DNA from: Sialis fuliginosa
Lineage: Eukaryota > Arthropoda > Insecta > Megaloptera > Sialidae
Reading direction: 5' to 3'
Assembly (NCBI GenBank): GCA_961205875.1
Contig: OY540812.1
Location: forward strand, 31,939,098-32,003,097
DNA length: 64,000 nucleotides
This document shows, piece after piece, positions 22,766-35,555 of the stretch. Every line of letters starts with the position of its first letter. The stretch's first letter is position 1. The notes beneath the pieces were generated by a model. The model saw only the letters and a list, made by a program, of their open reading frames with translations, did no database searches and was not told where the DNA came from. Both the position numbers and the translations under genes were made by a program.

Positions 22766-24070
22766 CACACCCCAATCAGACTCTACTTGGAAGTGTGTTT
22801 TATTCTCGTTCTAAAAAATTTTTCGTATTGAAATTGTTAAAATGAGCATTATATATTAAATTTCTTCAGTAACCCACTTACTATAAAAGTTTACATTTTT
22901 TGAAAGAGAACGTTACAGTCTCCATATTTACTGTTATAAAACTATAAATAATGTTCAATTTGTCGATTTCATCCCATTTTAATGTGACGGCAACACACTA
23001 CAGGTTGCAAAACGTAATAAATCAACAGCAATCCTTTTGAATTCATATCATCTACTATCAGAATAGAACCCTTTTAAAACTCAGCCAAATCGAATAAGTA
23101 GAAATAAGAAAATTTGCAGTTTATTTAATTTTTTCTTCATATTTAAAAAAAAATTTTATCGTGTAATAATTAGTCCGGAGGTTCATAAAAAAATCGCTAA
23201 GAAGCGCCAATCAAGTGACATTTTGTTTGTTGAAATTGAATATTACTTATTTAATTCCGAAAAATTTTAAATGTAGGATTAACGTGTTATGATAAATATA
23301 TTATTTATTATTTGTGGAATACTTTTTCCAGTTTTTGTATTTATTTATTTTTGTGACGGATCGATGTACGAAAATATAATTATTAAGTTAGGTTATGTTA
23401 TTTATTTATTATGTTTTCAAATGTACTTACATAATCACTATTATTACTAGTAATATTCATAGTTAACAAAAAATATGAGTTAAAGATATGAAAATAACCC
23501 CGATTTAAAAAAAACAGACTTTAAAAAATTAATTGACAAGTTGACAACCTTATTAATTAATACATTTTCAAAAGTTTAAAGGGTGCCATGCTATTTCATA
23601 CATATTATGGCCGTATTAAGAATATAAAAAATCGTCTTATCTGTAAAGTTCATTATTAAATGTTGAAAATTAAAAACGGTTGGGGGATCATAATGTATAA
23701 TCAACCCAACCAAAAGTATGTTAATTAATAAATTTGTGTTGATTAAAAACTTGGAAACGTTATAATATTTTGGCCGCAATCTCTTACAATAAGATTAGGG
23801 CCAATCTACTGGGAATAAACACGCCGCTCGTTTATTCTGCGAATGTTCTTTTGTATTGCAATACTTACTGAACTAGAAATTAATTAAACAAAGGGAACAC
23901 TCCGTCCAAAGTATTTCCATTGTACAAACTACACAAGAATATTGTGTTTAATATAAAATTCAATTAAATATTCATACGAAATGTGCCCGTTTCAGTGGAA
24001 AAAGATTTCATCTACATGTATACATTTGTGGGGTTGTATCAGTTTAAAATGTTTAATATTAACATAATAT
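22765..24070. other. No supported gene
   Basis: AT-rich. No recognised repeat or coding segment. Confidence 0.4.
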
Positions 24071-24076
24071 GAGGTA

Positions 24077-24735
24077 AGGTACTGGTACCAGTCTTGGACA
24101 ATACCTCAGTATTGGACACTTGTTAAATTAAATGTAAACCCAAGTTTTTTTCACGATTTTGAAATAACACGGTCTACAAAGAAGAACAAATACACTTTTT
24201 TACACGAATTTTTTATTCTAACACGAATTCCAATTTTTTTTTATTAAAAAAAACATTATATAAAATCCTTGATTTTTGTTTTCCTTGGACCGTATCTACC
24301 GTGAGTTGGGTGTACAAAATTAGAAATATTTGTTAATATTTGATTACATACTGCCATTACTGAACCATAATCTATAGACATTTAATTGTAAAACAGAATA
24401 ATTTGATGACATCTATTTTTAAATACATTGTTTCAAATTTTACAATTCTTTATTTTATAACTTTTGTGTCGTAGTACTTATCATTTTGTAATCATAAGCA
24501 AGTGTCCATCATTGGGTGCCCATTACTGGTTTTTACTTTGGCCATTACTGAAGAAAAAACATAACAAAATAAATGGCTATATATGTAATTTAAGAAAAAA
24601 CAAACTATATTGATTTAATAAAGATATACTTGTTTTATTAGCCACATGAGTTCAAGAGAACAAAAATGAAGTCCATTAATCCCAAAAAATCAGTATACCT
24701 TGCTTTTAAAGTGGCCAAGACTGGTGCTAGTACCT
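24077..24735. mobile_element. TIR element family E, copy 2 (659 bp)
   Basis: AGGTACTGGTACCAGTCTTG at the left, its inverted form at the right, TA at 24075-24076 and 24736-24737. Shares 'tggacacttgttaaattaaa', 'catttaattgtaaaacag' and 'gtagtacttatcattttgta' with copy 1. A unique AT tract around 24135-24320 interrupts the similarity. Confidence 0.75.
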
Positions 24736-25019
24736 TATTTACTCATATTTCGTTCGTTTTTACTCTGAACAAACCTGTAATAATAAACCTGTGAAATTGT
24801 TTATTATACAAATGGTGCAAAATTCTACCATATTCTATAAAACTTGTAAGGGCTTTATTGAAAATTCAACACCCTATACAACAGATCTTATGCAATTTTC
24901 TCGTAAGATGCGTCATTCTTGAGATATTTTGAAAAGGAGAATGTAAAAAGAAAAATTAAAATCTGAAATATTTTATTATACCAAATGATTGGATAATAGA
25001 ATTTTTCCACGCGCTGAAA

Positions 25020-25170
25020 AAGGAGATAATAATATATTATTTTAAGGGGATATTTTATTTCAAAAGTTGTAATGACCTTTTTTTTAGAAAAATTGATGCT
25101 CTACAAGAAAGATTTTGTACAATATTCACGTAACATGTGTCGTTATTGCGATATTAAAAAAAGAACATGA
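25020..25170 (+). repeat. Degenerate family D fragment
   Basis: 'gatgctctacaagaaagattt' and 'tcacgtaacatgtgtcgtta' match the middle of family D. The preceding 24840-24930 stretch looks like a second, more decayed piece. Confidence 0.4.
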
Positions 25171-26544
25171 AAAGAAAAAACATTGTTCCACAATCAGCTG
25201 GAGTGCAAAATTTTCATCTTGAATTGAAAGTTTTACAAAAAAGCTGATATTATTTGAGTTTGTGAAATCTGAGTTTCCAAATAAATATAAAACTCCCCTT
25301 TTTAGTTCCTAATTTAACTCCTTCTAATTGTAAGTATAGATTTATGACAGATCAGCATTTTATTGCCAACGTTTCGCCATGCATTATATTTGAAATTTTT
25401 AAACTCGTTAAAAGTTCATCATACTTAATCGATGTAAAAAAAATATAAAAAATTCAAATTACTTGTATTCATGAAAATGATAAATTGAAAACCAATATTA
25501 ATTAATTATGCTCAAGTAATTTTTTGCATGCACAGTATTCTATCTAGTGTGCGTCTTACAGGCCAGACGTTGCGGCGCCCTTGCATGACAAATAACTGAA
25601 CGTTTGTTGCCAAAAACTAACTACATAGATATTCAGAAATGTATAGAAGTCTTTGCTATCAATTACATATAAAAAACTGATGTTAAAGTTACTTGTTTGC
25701 AGTATTTTGTCCGGTTTCACAAATGATAGTTACCAGCAATTTACTCCAAACTGATTGGACAGTAATTGTAGAACTTAAAAAGTAAATATTTGGAATTTGT
25801 ACTTTGAAAAAAAAGTTAAAACTATAGGCTTATGAATAACATCGGCAGTTTTTGTTTAAAAAATCTTTTAAACCCCGTATACCCTAAAAAATATCAAAAC
25901 TAAATTTTTTGTTTGCTTTATAATCCAGAAACCACTTAAAAATTTAGAGTTTTATATCTTTCAAATGATTTTCTATTTATGTATGTACTATGGGCTTCAG
26001 ATGTCGTCTGCCGCCTTAAAGATCAGAATCGCTTACAACAGATTCGAAAATATTAAGAGAAACAAAATTGCTTCTTTTTAAATAAATACACAAATATACG
26101 TCCAATTCATTAAATAATTTTATATCAAGTTTAACATATATTAACAAATACTAAACTTCGGAGTATCAAATATTATATTGCCACAAAATTTACTTTTACC
26201 ATTTTCAATCGATTACATAATAATTTAATCGTACAAATATACATGAGTACTATAAAAGAAGATTACTTCTTCCTCTAACAAATGAATTTTAAAATATATG
26301 TCTTTGTTTGGTACATGGAGAAATGATTTAAATATTATAATAATTAAATGGGAGGAGCCTACTAAGTTTGTGATAAGTGAATTTCAATGAAAACTGGACG
26401 ACCATTACAGTAAGAATTATGACAGCGTCGCCATTTTTAGCCAAACCAGCGGTGATGCAATTTATTCAAAAATTCATTTACGTATTATTTTTAACAAGCA
26501 TAAAAAATAAAATAAAAATTGAACACAATGAAATATTACTAATA

Positions 26545-26722
26545 TCCTATATTAATATTATAAATGCGAAAGTAACACTGTCTGTTTATTTGTTACCTTT
26601 TCATGGTTAAACCGCTGAACCGATTTTGATGAAAATTGACAGCTTGCATCATGAGGAAGGACATAGGCTACTTTGAATCCCGAAAAAATTATTAGATAAG
26701 AGTTGTGAGTATCTCTAGGTCG
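26545..26722 (+). repeat. Repeat family B fragment carrying the 26723 insertion
   Basis: 'attataaatgcgaaagtaac', 'aaccgctgaaccgattttga' and 'catgaggaaggacatagg' match family B. Its 3' part is cut by the 26723-27513 element. Confidence 0.55.
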
Positions 26723-27513
26723 CATGGGCGCCGGGAGGGGGGTGCAAGGACGTGCACTTGCACCCCCCTATCAAAAAAGAAAAAAAAACACGTAAAAATA
26801 AAGAAATACAATTTTTATTTTAAAATTCACTCTTTGAATAACAGTTTAGTTGCCTTGGTTGTTGTCCAAACATTAATTAACTATGAGAAAAATCATTTTG
26901 TGCCTGGCCGGAACTTGTTTAACATTTTTAGCCGTCCCTCCCTTCTTCCGGAAAATTTTTTGTACAGCAATTATACCAATAAAGTAACAGTTTGAAATCA
27001 CTGCCAAAATTTAGTATTCCTAAAGTTATATAAAAAAAAATATTTGTGACTTATTAAATCCTGTTGTAATATTTTGGCACAAAACTTTAAAAAAAAATTT
27101 TTTGACTCATTACTATACCAATCGAATAACAGCTTCAAACTATGACCAAAAGAAAGTTTATTTATTTTTCTATTGAAAAATACATTTGTGCCATGTTAAT
27201 GCCTGTTAGAAATGCCTGGCACAAAACTTTTTATTTTTCTCAAAAGCTATAGCCAGGTAAGCATACAAAATCGGCCTTTGCATAAATTTGGCTGATTTTT
27301 TTTTGGAGGTCACATTCTATGTACTTTCAACCTGACCAAATATTAGATTCCAAAAAAATATAGTTTTCAACCGTTAGAGGCGTAATTATCCTCACAGGCG
27401 AAGATGCGTTCCACAGATACATATTAAAATTCCCGCGTGATATGCATTTTAAATAAATTTAATTTTATATACCTGGATGCACCCCCCTGAAAGAAATCCC
27501 GCCGGCGTCCATG
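26723..27513. mobile_element. Class II element (791 bp) with perfect 8-bp target duplication
   Basis: CTAGGTCG lies at both 26715-26722 and 27514-27521. The ends are imperfect inverted repeats: CATGGGCGCCGGGAGGGGGG at the left and, in complement, CATGGACGCCGGCGGG at the right. Both continue inward to a GGGGGGTGCA-type block. 8-bp duplications point to the hAT or P superfamily. No transposase was seen. Confidence 0.75.
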
Positions 27514-28164
27514 CTAGGTCGTTTTAAAATTTGAATCCTGGTGTTAAACATTTTAGGAAGCACTGACTCTTACAGACATTTTAAGACCATTCAAAAGTTT
27601 CTGAGATTAATAGTTCCACAGCATTATGTCGCCAAAACCAAGACGTGTGTTTTTTTTAATTCACTTTTTGCATAAGAGTATTCTATCTAGTGTGCTTGGG
27701 CCAGACGTCGCGGCGCCTGTGAGAGAGACAGAGCACATTAGCCACACGTAATTGGTCGTAGAATGTCTCTCATCATCTCTATATATCTGTAAAGACCGAC
27801 AAAATGCCGCTGATATTTTTTTATATTCGTCCATTCACTCTCATAAGAAATGTTCGCGTACTTTATTTTTATACCCGATATTGAGATGAAAAGTACTTCG
27901 TTTAGATTGAAATGTAAATGACGCGTTGAAATGTAGAACGGGATGGATTTTTATTCATTAAATTTGTGATAATTTTACTAAAGATACTGTTTTTTTTATG
28001 TGGATATGAATGAATTCAAAAAGAATTTTTGATTAATTCTCTCTGTATAATATGGAAATAAAGCTGTCACAAGTACCACGGGACTTTCTTATACGTATAT
28101 ACCTATTATATACCTTTGTAAAACAAATATTTCTGGCTAATTAATAAGAGATATAGAATAAAAC

Positions 28165-28690
28165 GACCAAGTGAAAGGGTTCCGTAGTCATTTTCACTAC
28201 GATTTATAAAAAATAATTATTTCAAAATTTACGCAATGTTCGTTATAATTTTTATTGAAAGTACTAATTAAAAGTTTTTTTTCCAGATATTTTGCAACGG
28301 TTAGAGGGGGGGACGCTCTGATAACTACATTGAAAACCAAATATATCGTGACTGAAGGGTTAAAATCAGAAGGTTATACAACATTTATCGTTGCATTTAG
28401 TGAAAAAAGAAATGTGAGTTCACTTTTCAGTTTATGGGAAATTTTTTGACAGTGTTGTTATAATTTTCAGTGAAAGTACTAATTAAAAGCTACATTTTGG
28501 AATTTTTTCAGATTTTTTGAATCAACAGCTTAGAGAGGGGCTCTGATTGCGATTTTGCACGCAAACATATCGTGACTGAAGGGTTAAAATCAAAAAAGCC
28601 TAGGAACATTTTTGTTTCATTTTAGGAGACCTATCTAAAAACACCCCACTCAATGGGTTACGTGAAATTTTTGCAGCTCATTTTAAGATT
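28165..28690 (+). repeat. Repeat family G (copy 2, with internal duplication)
   Basis: 'agggttccgtagtcattttc', then two successive 'attttcagtgaaagta' / 'cgtgactgaagggttaaaatc' units at about 28240-28370 and 28450-28590, so the core is partly duplicated. Confidence 0.55.
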
Positions 28691-29650
28691 CGGCGGATCA
28701 AATTACCCTAAAAAAGATACTGAGAACCCTGCACCAAAAAACTTTTTTTTTCTGTAGACCTTTGTAATCATTAATTTGTATTATTAGATAGGAGGTTGAA
28801 AAAATGTGATGCAGCGTCACAGATGAAGAGGGAGGGGTCTAAAAGGCGTGAATTTTGCGTGACATTTTATAGTTCACCCAAAAGAATTATACATAATTTT
28901 ACCTAAATTTTTAGAATAGTTATATTTTATTTTTTAGTTAAATAATAATATTGTTTCAACAGTTCGAAAATCAGTAACAAATATTGAAGAAATGCTAATT
29001 GAACAGTAAAAATCAATATTGAAAATGTACTGAGTGGTTAATTTTCATTTTGAATTTCTAATTACATCACTTCACCTGCAATAGGTATGTAATTATTACA
29101 TTTAAAAAAAAAACAAATAGCCTTAATAAATACAACTCAATGGTAAATATTGAATTTATGTTGGGGTCTGTATCAATTAAAAAATATATTATTATATATT
29201 TATTTCAAATATTCTAGCTCAATTCCGAGCTTAAATTATTTTCGTTGTAAATGGCTTTTCAATTTCATTAATAAAATTGTCATTTTATCTATTTTTCAAA
29301 ATTTTATGTGGCTTTGTTATGTTCACAAATAGTACTCAGTACTCACAAAAAATCACCTTGATTGATACACATTTTCTATTAAAAAAATTGAGCTAAATAT
29401 GACAAAAAACACGAAAATACCAAAATCAGTTGTTTTCGAAGTAAAAAAAGTTACGTGGGGGACGGCATATAATGTTCTTAATAATTATCTTTAAAGGGCC
29501 TGTTGGTTCGTTTTGTTATTTTGATTTTTATAACTGCTAGAAATTAAAAAAAAATCCGTATAATGTGGAAACTCCAAAATGAGTTATATTCAAAGTTAAA
29601 AATATATATGGGGGGATGAGATTAAAATGTGATTTTTTTCTACAAATGCT
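28690..29650. other. No supported gene
   Basis: AT-rich. No recognised family or coding signal. Confidence 0.4.
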
Positions 29651-30041
29651 TTAGTCAGCGGTTCTTAAACTAATGTAGTCTAGGAACCCTCTTTTGAATA
29701 ATTATTTTTCAGGGACCCCCTCTCTGTAGGGGTTATTTTAAGAAAATTTTACAACCTTATTTTTTGCTCCATACTTATAATTTTTGCTTTTCAACTGCAA
29801 TGTAATTTGTTTTTTGCATTATATTTCTTACATTTTTTGTTTTTACAACAGCAATGATTTTTGTGCTCTACATTTCTTACATTTTTTGATTTTACAACTA
29901 CAATGACCTATTTTTGTTCCACATTTCTTACATTTTTTGCTTTTACTACTGCAATGACCTTTTTTTGCTCTAAATTTCTTACATTTTATTATTTTATTTA
30001 TTTTTAAACATTTTTTCAATTTTTTGCACTACACAAATTAA

Positions 30042-31513
30042 CCCTAGTGTAACCAACCTAATAAATTTACACTATTTACCAACCGGGTACCCGGGTACCC
30101 ATGTACGAATTTGTAAGTAAAACTTTTTTTATATATTAATACAAAAAATTGCTCTTTCCTTCCAGTTTCTTATTTATGAAAATGTTCGTTACTCTGACTA
30201 CTACTGTTTTAACCAACAATTTTTTTAAGTTTGAAATTAAAAAAAAAACATATCTCCTGTGTGGTACATAGTACAAATTTGCAATTAGGCTCAAATGACG
30301 CGAAATTAAATTGCACACAGACAAAAATAGCATATTTTTTTAATTTGGGTCCGCAAAGTAGGTTATATTTGAGGTACAAGATGGAATTATATATATTTTT
30401 AATGTTTAACTGCAAATTTAGCATAGTTAACGGGACCACATTTAAAAAAATGTTCTTTATATCTATATAGAACTTAGTTCTGCGTCATTTGGGCTTAATT
30501 GCAAATGTGTAGTATTTATCGTTTCGGAGATATTCCGATTTTTATAAACACTCAAAATTGTTTCTTTCAACCCTGATTGCAGGGTTTTCTCAACACCTAG
30601 GAATGGGGACTTTTCAGAAAATACTCCTCACAACTATCTCTAAATCCATGAAAAATCCCTGAACTATTGGAATTATTTGGAACTTTTGCACAAGTTTCCT
30701 GAACTATATAGAATTATAGAATAGAATTATTATAATCCTAAGTCAGGTATGAAACGCGGACAGAATTTCTTAATTTTTACATTTGAAAAGCATTTTAGTT
30801 TAGTTTATAATAAACCGGTAACAGTCCACGTTACTGCTAATAATCAAGCACGCGACAACAATGGTAGAAAAGTTGTTGTTGGATCATGCTACATTTGCAG
30901 CAAGCAACCTATTCGTAAACGGAGGAAGACCAGGAAGTGCTGAGTTGAATGCGAAAAGCCAGTCTGCGATGAGCATATTGCCAATGTTACTAAATGTCTT
31001 GAATGTAGTGATTAATTTCAGTTTTTTCATTTAATAGCTAAAAAACAATTATTACAAGAAATTGATTTTATAATTTTCATTTATTATTGTAGATTATTTG
31101 TTTGTACATGGTATTTTTTTATATTAATAAAAATGTAGAAATGTAATAATTATTTTTACTACATCCAAAAAAATTTGATGAACAAAGTTGAATAAACAAT
31201 TAAAAATAAATATTATTTATTATAATTTATTTATTTATAATTATTTACTTACTCCTTTTTTTATAAAAATATTTTAATTTTATGATATATTGCATAAAAA
31301 TCATTATACCTGGTTGGACTATACGTGTACTTTTTTTCAAATTTAAAATTTTCTTTGTTAAATAAAATTTTTAAAAAATTGTGCATTTTTCAATAGGAAA
31401 TCGATCAAATCGTGGGGATCCAAGAGGATTTTTGCAATTTTTCTTTAGGAAAAAAAGTATTCAACAAAATATACGTCGAAAGGTACCCGGGTACCTGGTT
31501 GGTTACACGAGGG
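30042..31513 (+). mobile_element. PiggyBac-like element (1472 bp) with TTAA target sites
   Basis: Termini CCCTAGTGTAACCAACC at 30042 and GGTTGGTTACACGAGGG ending at 31513 are 16/17 inverted matches. TTAA flanks both (30038-30041, 31514-31517), the signature of piggyBac insertion. Subterminal GGGTACCCGGGTACCC (30085-30100) is mirrored by GGTACCCGGGTACC near 31482. Only the transposase C-terminus survives inside, so the element is deleted and non-autonomous. Confidence 0.9.
30749..31015 (+). pseudogene. PiggyBac-type transposase C-terminal Cys-rich domain
   Basis: The frame reads NKPVTVHVTANNQARDNNGR, VVVGSCYICSKQPIRKRRKT and RKC, then an in-frame TGA at 30941, then VECEKPVCDEHIANVTKCLE and CSD before TAA. 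The spacing CxxC ... C-x4-C-x4-C-x2-H ... CxxC is the C-terminal cysteine-rich, DNA-end-binding domain of piggyBac transposases. The preceding RNase-H-like DDD domain is missing. The premature stop splits the domain. It is a dead fragment of a protein usually near 550-600 aa. Confidence 0.8.
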
Positions 31514-31599
31514 TTAAGTTTACAACTGCAGAAATAAGCTACAACTACACACTAAAATAACCCCTGTCTCCCTGACAGAAAAAACAAAGAAGGTCGTTA

Positions 31600-32230
31600 G
31601 ATAGTAATTAATAATTTGTAAATAGAAAAAGTACTTTAATTTATTGCTGATATTTTTATTTTTATATGGAATATTTACGTCATAAACTTTATTTTGCTGT
31701 TTCTTTCATACAGCGTCTACGTAAAGACGCCTTGAGAATCGAGTCCATTTTCTACGTAACTAAACTATTGTCAATATAATTATGTTTTATTCTATGGTAC
31801 GGGACCCTCAGGGCGCGAGTCCACTAACACTTGTCCGTCTTTTTTTGCATAAAATCGCATATATAGGAGTAACTATAAACTTTATCAAAAAATAAGTAAG
31901 AACAAAAAAAGTTTTATAATTTTATTGTTAACAAGCTAGAACACAAAACTTCTTAATTTAATAATCGCATCTCGAGATACACGAAGAAGCTCACTAAAGC
32001 AGTAATCTATTTAATCTTTGACTTTGTAGCGCGGGTTAATTAAAAATTAACGAAATCGTCACCTGAATATTTGTTGGTTACAAATCCACTAAACTAGTTT
32101 TGTGGTAAATAAACTTTCGAAGCTTGAAGAGTAAATCAGGACTTAATGCAAACAATAATTGGTAATATAAAGCCTAATATTATTTTTAGCTACGATTTGA
32201 ATAGTAGAAATTGTTCATTTTTTTATTAAA
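31600..32230. other. No supported gene
   Basis: AT-rich intergenic sequence. 'gggaccctcagggcgcgagt' near 31802 is the only GC-richer patch. Confidence 0.35.
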
Positions 32231-32234
32231 CCTT

Positions 32235-32550
32235 GATTTTTAACCGACTTCGAAAAATGAGGTTCTCAATTCGACAATATTTTTTAATATATATTCGGAC
32301 ATAATTTCGACAGATATCCATGGATTTGGAATTTTTGTTTGTTTGAGAAAGTATACCCCCGAAGTGGTCCCATATAAATTTTATAAGAATCTGACCACGA
32401 ACTTAAAAGATATTCCACTCAAAAGGGAAATAAAAATAACTTTTTAGGAAAAAAATTAAAACAGGCTTTAAAAAACCCTAAAAACACTGAAAAGTATAGA
32501 TAATATTAAATTTAACAGTTTTTGAAGTCGGTGCCAAGCAAAACAAAATT
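32235..32550 (+). repeat. Repeat family L (copy 1), 'ccgacttcgaaaa' repeat
   Basis: Begins 'tttttaaccgacttcgaaaa' and ends '...tttttgaagtcggtgccaag', so its ends form a short inverted pair (CCGACTTC / GAAGTCGG). Carries 'gtggtcccatataaatttta' and 'ccactcaaaagggaaataaa'. The inverted relative is at 49840-50585. Confidence 0.55.
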
Positions 32551-33039
32551 TTTTAGAAATAAAAAAATTAAACCGATTCAAAAACCTCTTTGTTAATTAT
32601 ATTTCCACATGAATCCATAGCACGTACCATAGAAAATATATTCACAGAATATCTTTTATTTAAATGTTGAAAGGAAAGCGCAAAAAATTGATGTAGCCGT
32701 ATTTTGTAGTCGCACAACAGAGCGCTGTTCAATATACACCGACTGACTGAATAGATTTATTCCTCTCTTTATCCCTAGACTACACTTTCCAACGAAATGA
32801 TACTCTGAAACGAAATACGTACAAGAAATCATTGTTATCCTTTCGTATGTCCGCCGAGAATAAATGTCTCTGTGTTTTATTGTTCGATATTTCAGACGAG
32901 ACAATGATAGACATAAAAGGATGTTGTTTAAAAAATAAATCAAATAAATTCATAATAACAATAGTTTTATTGTTTTTGACCAATTATTGTCACGTCAATT
33001 ACAAAAAATAAATAAAATTGCATTTAAAGGCACTCAGTA

Positions 33040-33480
33040 ATGTTGTACGGTTCCCTGCTGATAAAAAAATCTTTTAAACATATTACAAAACGTAAAAAAA
33101 AGTTGTTTTCCGCATGGCGGTTGTGCGTGTGTCTGTGAAAAAAGTGGAACTCGAATTTTAGAAAAAATTATAATTCCTAAATAAAAGTTGGATTTTTTCG
33201 TTTACGATAACTACTGTAAAAATGAACCGATTTGAATTTTTTATGAAAAATGTTTGTCTCAGTGAGTACTCCAGATCTATGAATTTTGGTACTAATCGGA
33301 TTAGGGATTTTGGAAATATTTGAAAATTATTAGAGAACTTTGTATGTTGTATCTGTACCTATGTATATCACCAATTTTCAACTTCTAGTTCAATCGAACC
33401 TAAAGGACACTTATTTATTTATAGATGCTAAAGCAGGCTTTAAAAGGGGTGAAAAAGCCCATCAATTTTCTTAATTAATA
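33040..33480 (+). repeat. Partial copy of the 59335-60711 element
   Basis: 'tttccgcatggcggttgtgc', 'gtggaactcgaattttag', 'tcagtgagtactccag' and 'ctaatcggattagg' match 59340-59700. The order is rearranged relative to the terminal repeat of that element. Confidence 0.55.
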
Positions 33481-34105
33481 AATTAATACGTTTTCTATAA
33501 ATAAAGATGTTTGTAAAAAATTTCTTCACCAGGATTTATTTAGGAGCAAAATTATAATTTCTACTTCAAAAAGTCTGAACGTAATTTAAATTATTATTAT
33601 TATATTTATGGACATTCTGTATAGACAGGACCGAAATCTATATACAAGATACCAGTATTTGCATATAACCACTAAATCTACAAGGTCTATTTGTCGAGGA
33701 ATCTAAGCGTTGTAGACCATCCCGTCTAATCAAACATATTTAATGTTTAGTTTGGTGATTTGTAGCTCATCTATATATAATTATATAACACAATTGGTAT
33801 CATTAGTTAGTACAGTCTGGTATAATAACTCCTCCTGATGAGGACTTCTTATCAAGTCGAAACACGTTTTTTTCTTCATTATTATGAACGAATTATTTTT
33901 GATATCTTTTTCAGTCACTCTTGATCTTGTGATCGAAACCGAAATTTTTCTTAGCCTCGTGTGGATTTTTTTTAATAAAAATATTTCTTCCGTTTATTTT
34001 ATACAGGCTGAGTCATATCAGATGGAACAAACTTGTTGAAAAACAACAAACAGTTGATCAAGAAAAATATTTCAAGTAAAAAAGTTCATAAGAACATGTA
34101 TAATA

Positions 34106-35555
34106 TCCCTCTATTATATAAACCGTGAGTATATTTATATATATATATTTGTATGTCTGTCCGGTAGCAATCAATTTATAGCCCGTTAAACCGTTCACTG
34201 GATTTTTTTCATACTTTGCCTGTTTTTAGATTCGTCCTTAATGCAGTTAACAGGCTTATATTCTTATGCAAAACTAGAATAGTTTCTGTGCTGTGTATTT
34301 TTTTCCGAGAAACGACATATAAAATTGGCACAAAATTTTGCTTTCTGACGTTTACTTTGAAATTTAGCAGTTTCGTCACTAGGCTTTTGTTTTTGGAATT
34401 CTTAGAATTTCGTCGGTGTGATTGGTTGAAAATGGGCATTTAGTATGAATTTTAAACACTTCACGTGGACTTGATATTTGCCTGTCATAAACAGTTGTTT
34501 TTTATTTGAAATACGTCAGGGGCGTGTACAGAAATGTGTCAAATTGGTACATTCCAATTAAATTGTTTATAAATGAAAATTTTCACCAAAATTGGTTAGT
34601 ATATTGATGTAATTAGTATAATAATTTATATTTAATAAGAATTACGTCAGGAGCGTGGTTACAAGAACATTTTTTATTGTTTTTTTTCATATAATTGTAT
34701 TAAAATGAAAAAGTTATATTAGTCATTGGGGATTGATGTAATTTGCCCAAAAATTAATATTTATTAACAATTAAGTCAGGTGCGGCGTAGTAAAAAATAT
34801 TTATATTATTTTTTTTAAGAGTTGTATAATAAACAATTTTGAAAATCATTTGATAGTTCAAATATGTAATGTATCAAACAATTTATACTAAATAATTATA
34901 AAGACAGGGGTGGAGTATTAAGGGGAAACAGCAATGAGATATGTTGAAAAATTTTTTTGCGATTTTTAAAATTTATTTAATTAATTCTTTTAGTATTGTC
35001 AGTGGCATCGCATTATAAAATATTTAAAATTGCTATTTTTTAATCGTGACGAAAAAAATTGATTTGATTGAAATTGAACAAAAGTTAAAAACTTAAGAAA
35101 TTTATAAAAATAATAAATAAGTCAAAGTCAGAAGTGTGGTCTTGAAAATTACTTCAACGCATTCTTTGAATATGTTATATGCAAAAAAATATGGAAATTG
35201 ATATTCACAATGATTTTTTGGTAATTTCTTAAAGGTATTATCAAAATTAATGGTAAAGGCATAAATTACGATGTATACGAGGGTCGCAGCCGAAGGCTGA
35301 GACCCGAGTACGTCTGAGGTTAGGGTGATTTGTACATGTAAATAGTAACATTACTGGAAATGTAATAATGATAAATGATTATCACAGCCAAATTCAAGAA
35401 TTATTTACTTATCAGCATTTAAAACAATTACAGTGAAATATTTTATGAAAATTTGATTAGACAAAAGTTAATATAAAAAAATAATTATATTTTACCAATC
35501 AAATGTGGCGCGATAAGGGGTTGGGGCGCGAAGCGCCCAGGGGCAAAGCCCCTAG
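34106..35555 (+). mobile_element. Non-autonomous Helitron, tandem unit 1 (1450 bp)
   Basis: 5' end TCCCTCTATTATATAAACC directly after an A. 3' end hairpin GGGGCAAAGCCCC then TAG (terminal CTAG), next base T, which is the canonical Helitron TC...CTRR structure inserted between A and T. A second stem, GGGCGCGAAGCGCCC, lies just inside. An internal hairpin of the same style (GGTCGCAGCCGAAGGCTGAG) occurs near 35283. No Rep/helicase frame was seen; the short open frames at 34209-34443 on both strands have no recognised motif. Confidence 0.8.

Larger units (their letters stand above)
29655..31600 (+). repeat. Repeat family H, interrupted by the piggyBac-like element
   Basis: Begins CAGCGGTTCTTAAACTAA (hAT-like terminus). 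It is followed by several 'catttcttacattttttg' / 'acaactgcaatgacc' units of about 58-65 bp (29790-30000). It resumes after the piggyBac insertion with 'gtttacaactgcagaaataa' and 'aactacacactaaaataacc'. A related copy at 42330-42650 lacks the insertion. The right terminus was not found. Confidence 0.5.

Noticed and set aside
27660-27730. Motif 'attctatctagtgtgc...ccagacg..gcggcgcc' shared with 25530-25590
   Set aside because: It is clearly a repeat, but only about 60 bp match and no ends could be defined, so it is not listed as an element.
34209-34443. Overlapping open frames on both strands, recurring at 35601-35873
   Set aside because: They recur only because the Helitron is duplicated. No helicase, Rep or other motif is visible on either strand, and the codon content is Phe/Leu- or Lys/Asn-rich as expected of AT-rich DNA.
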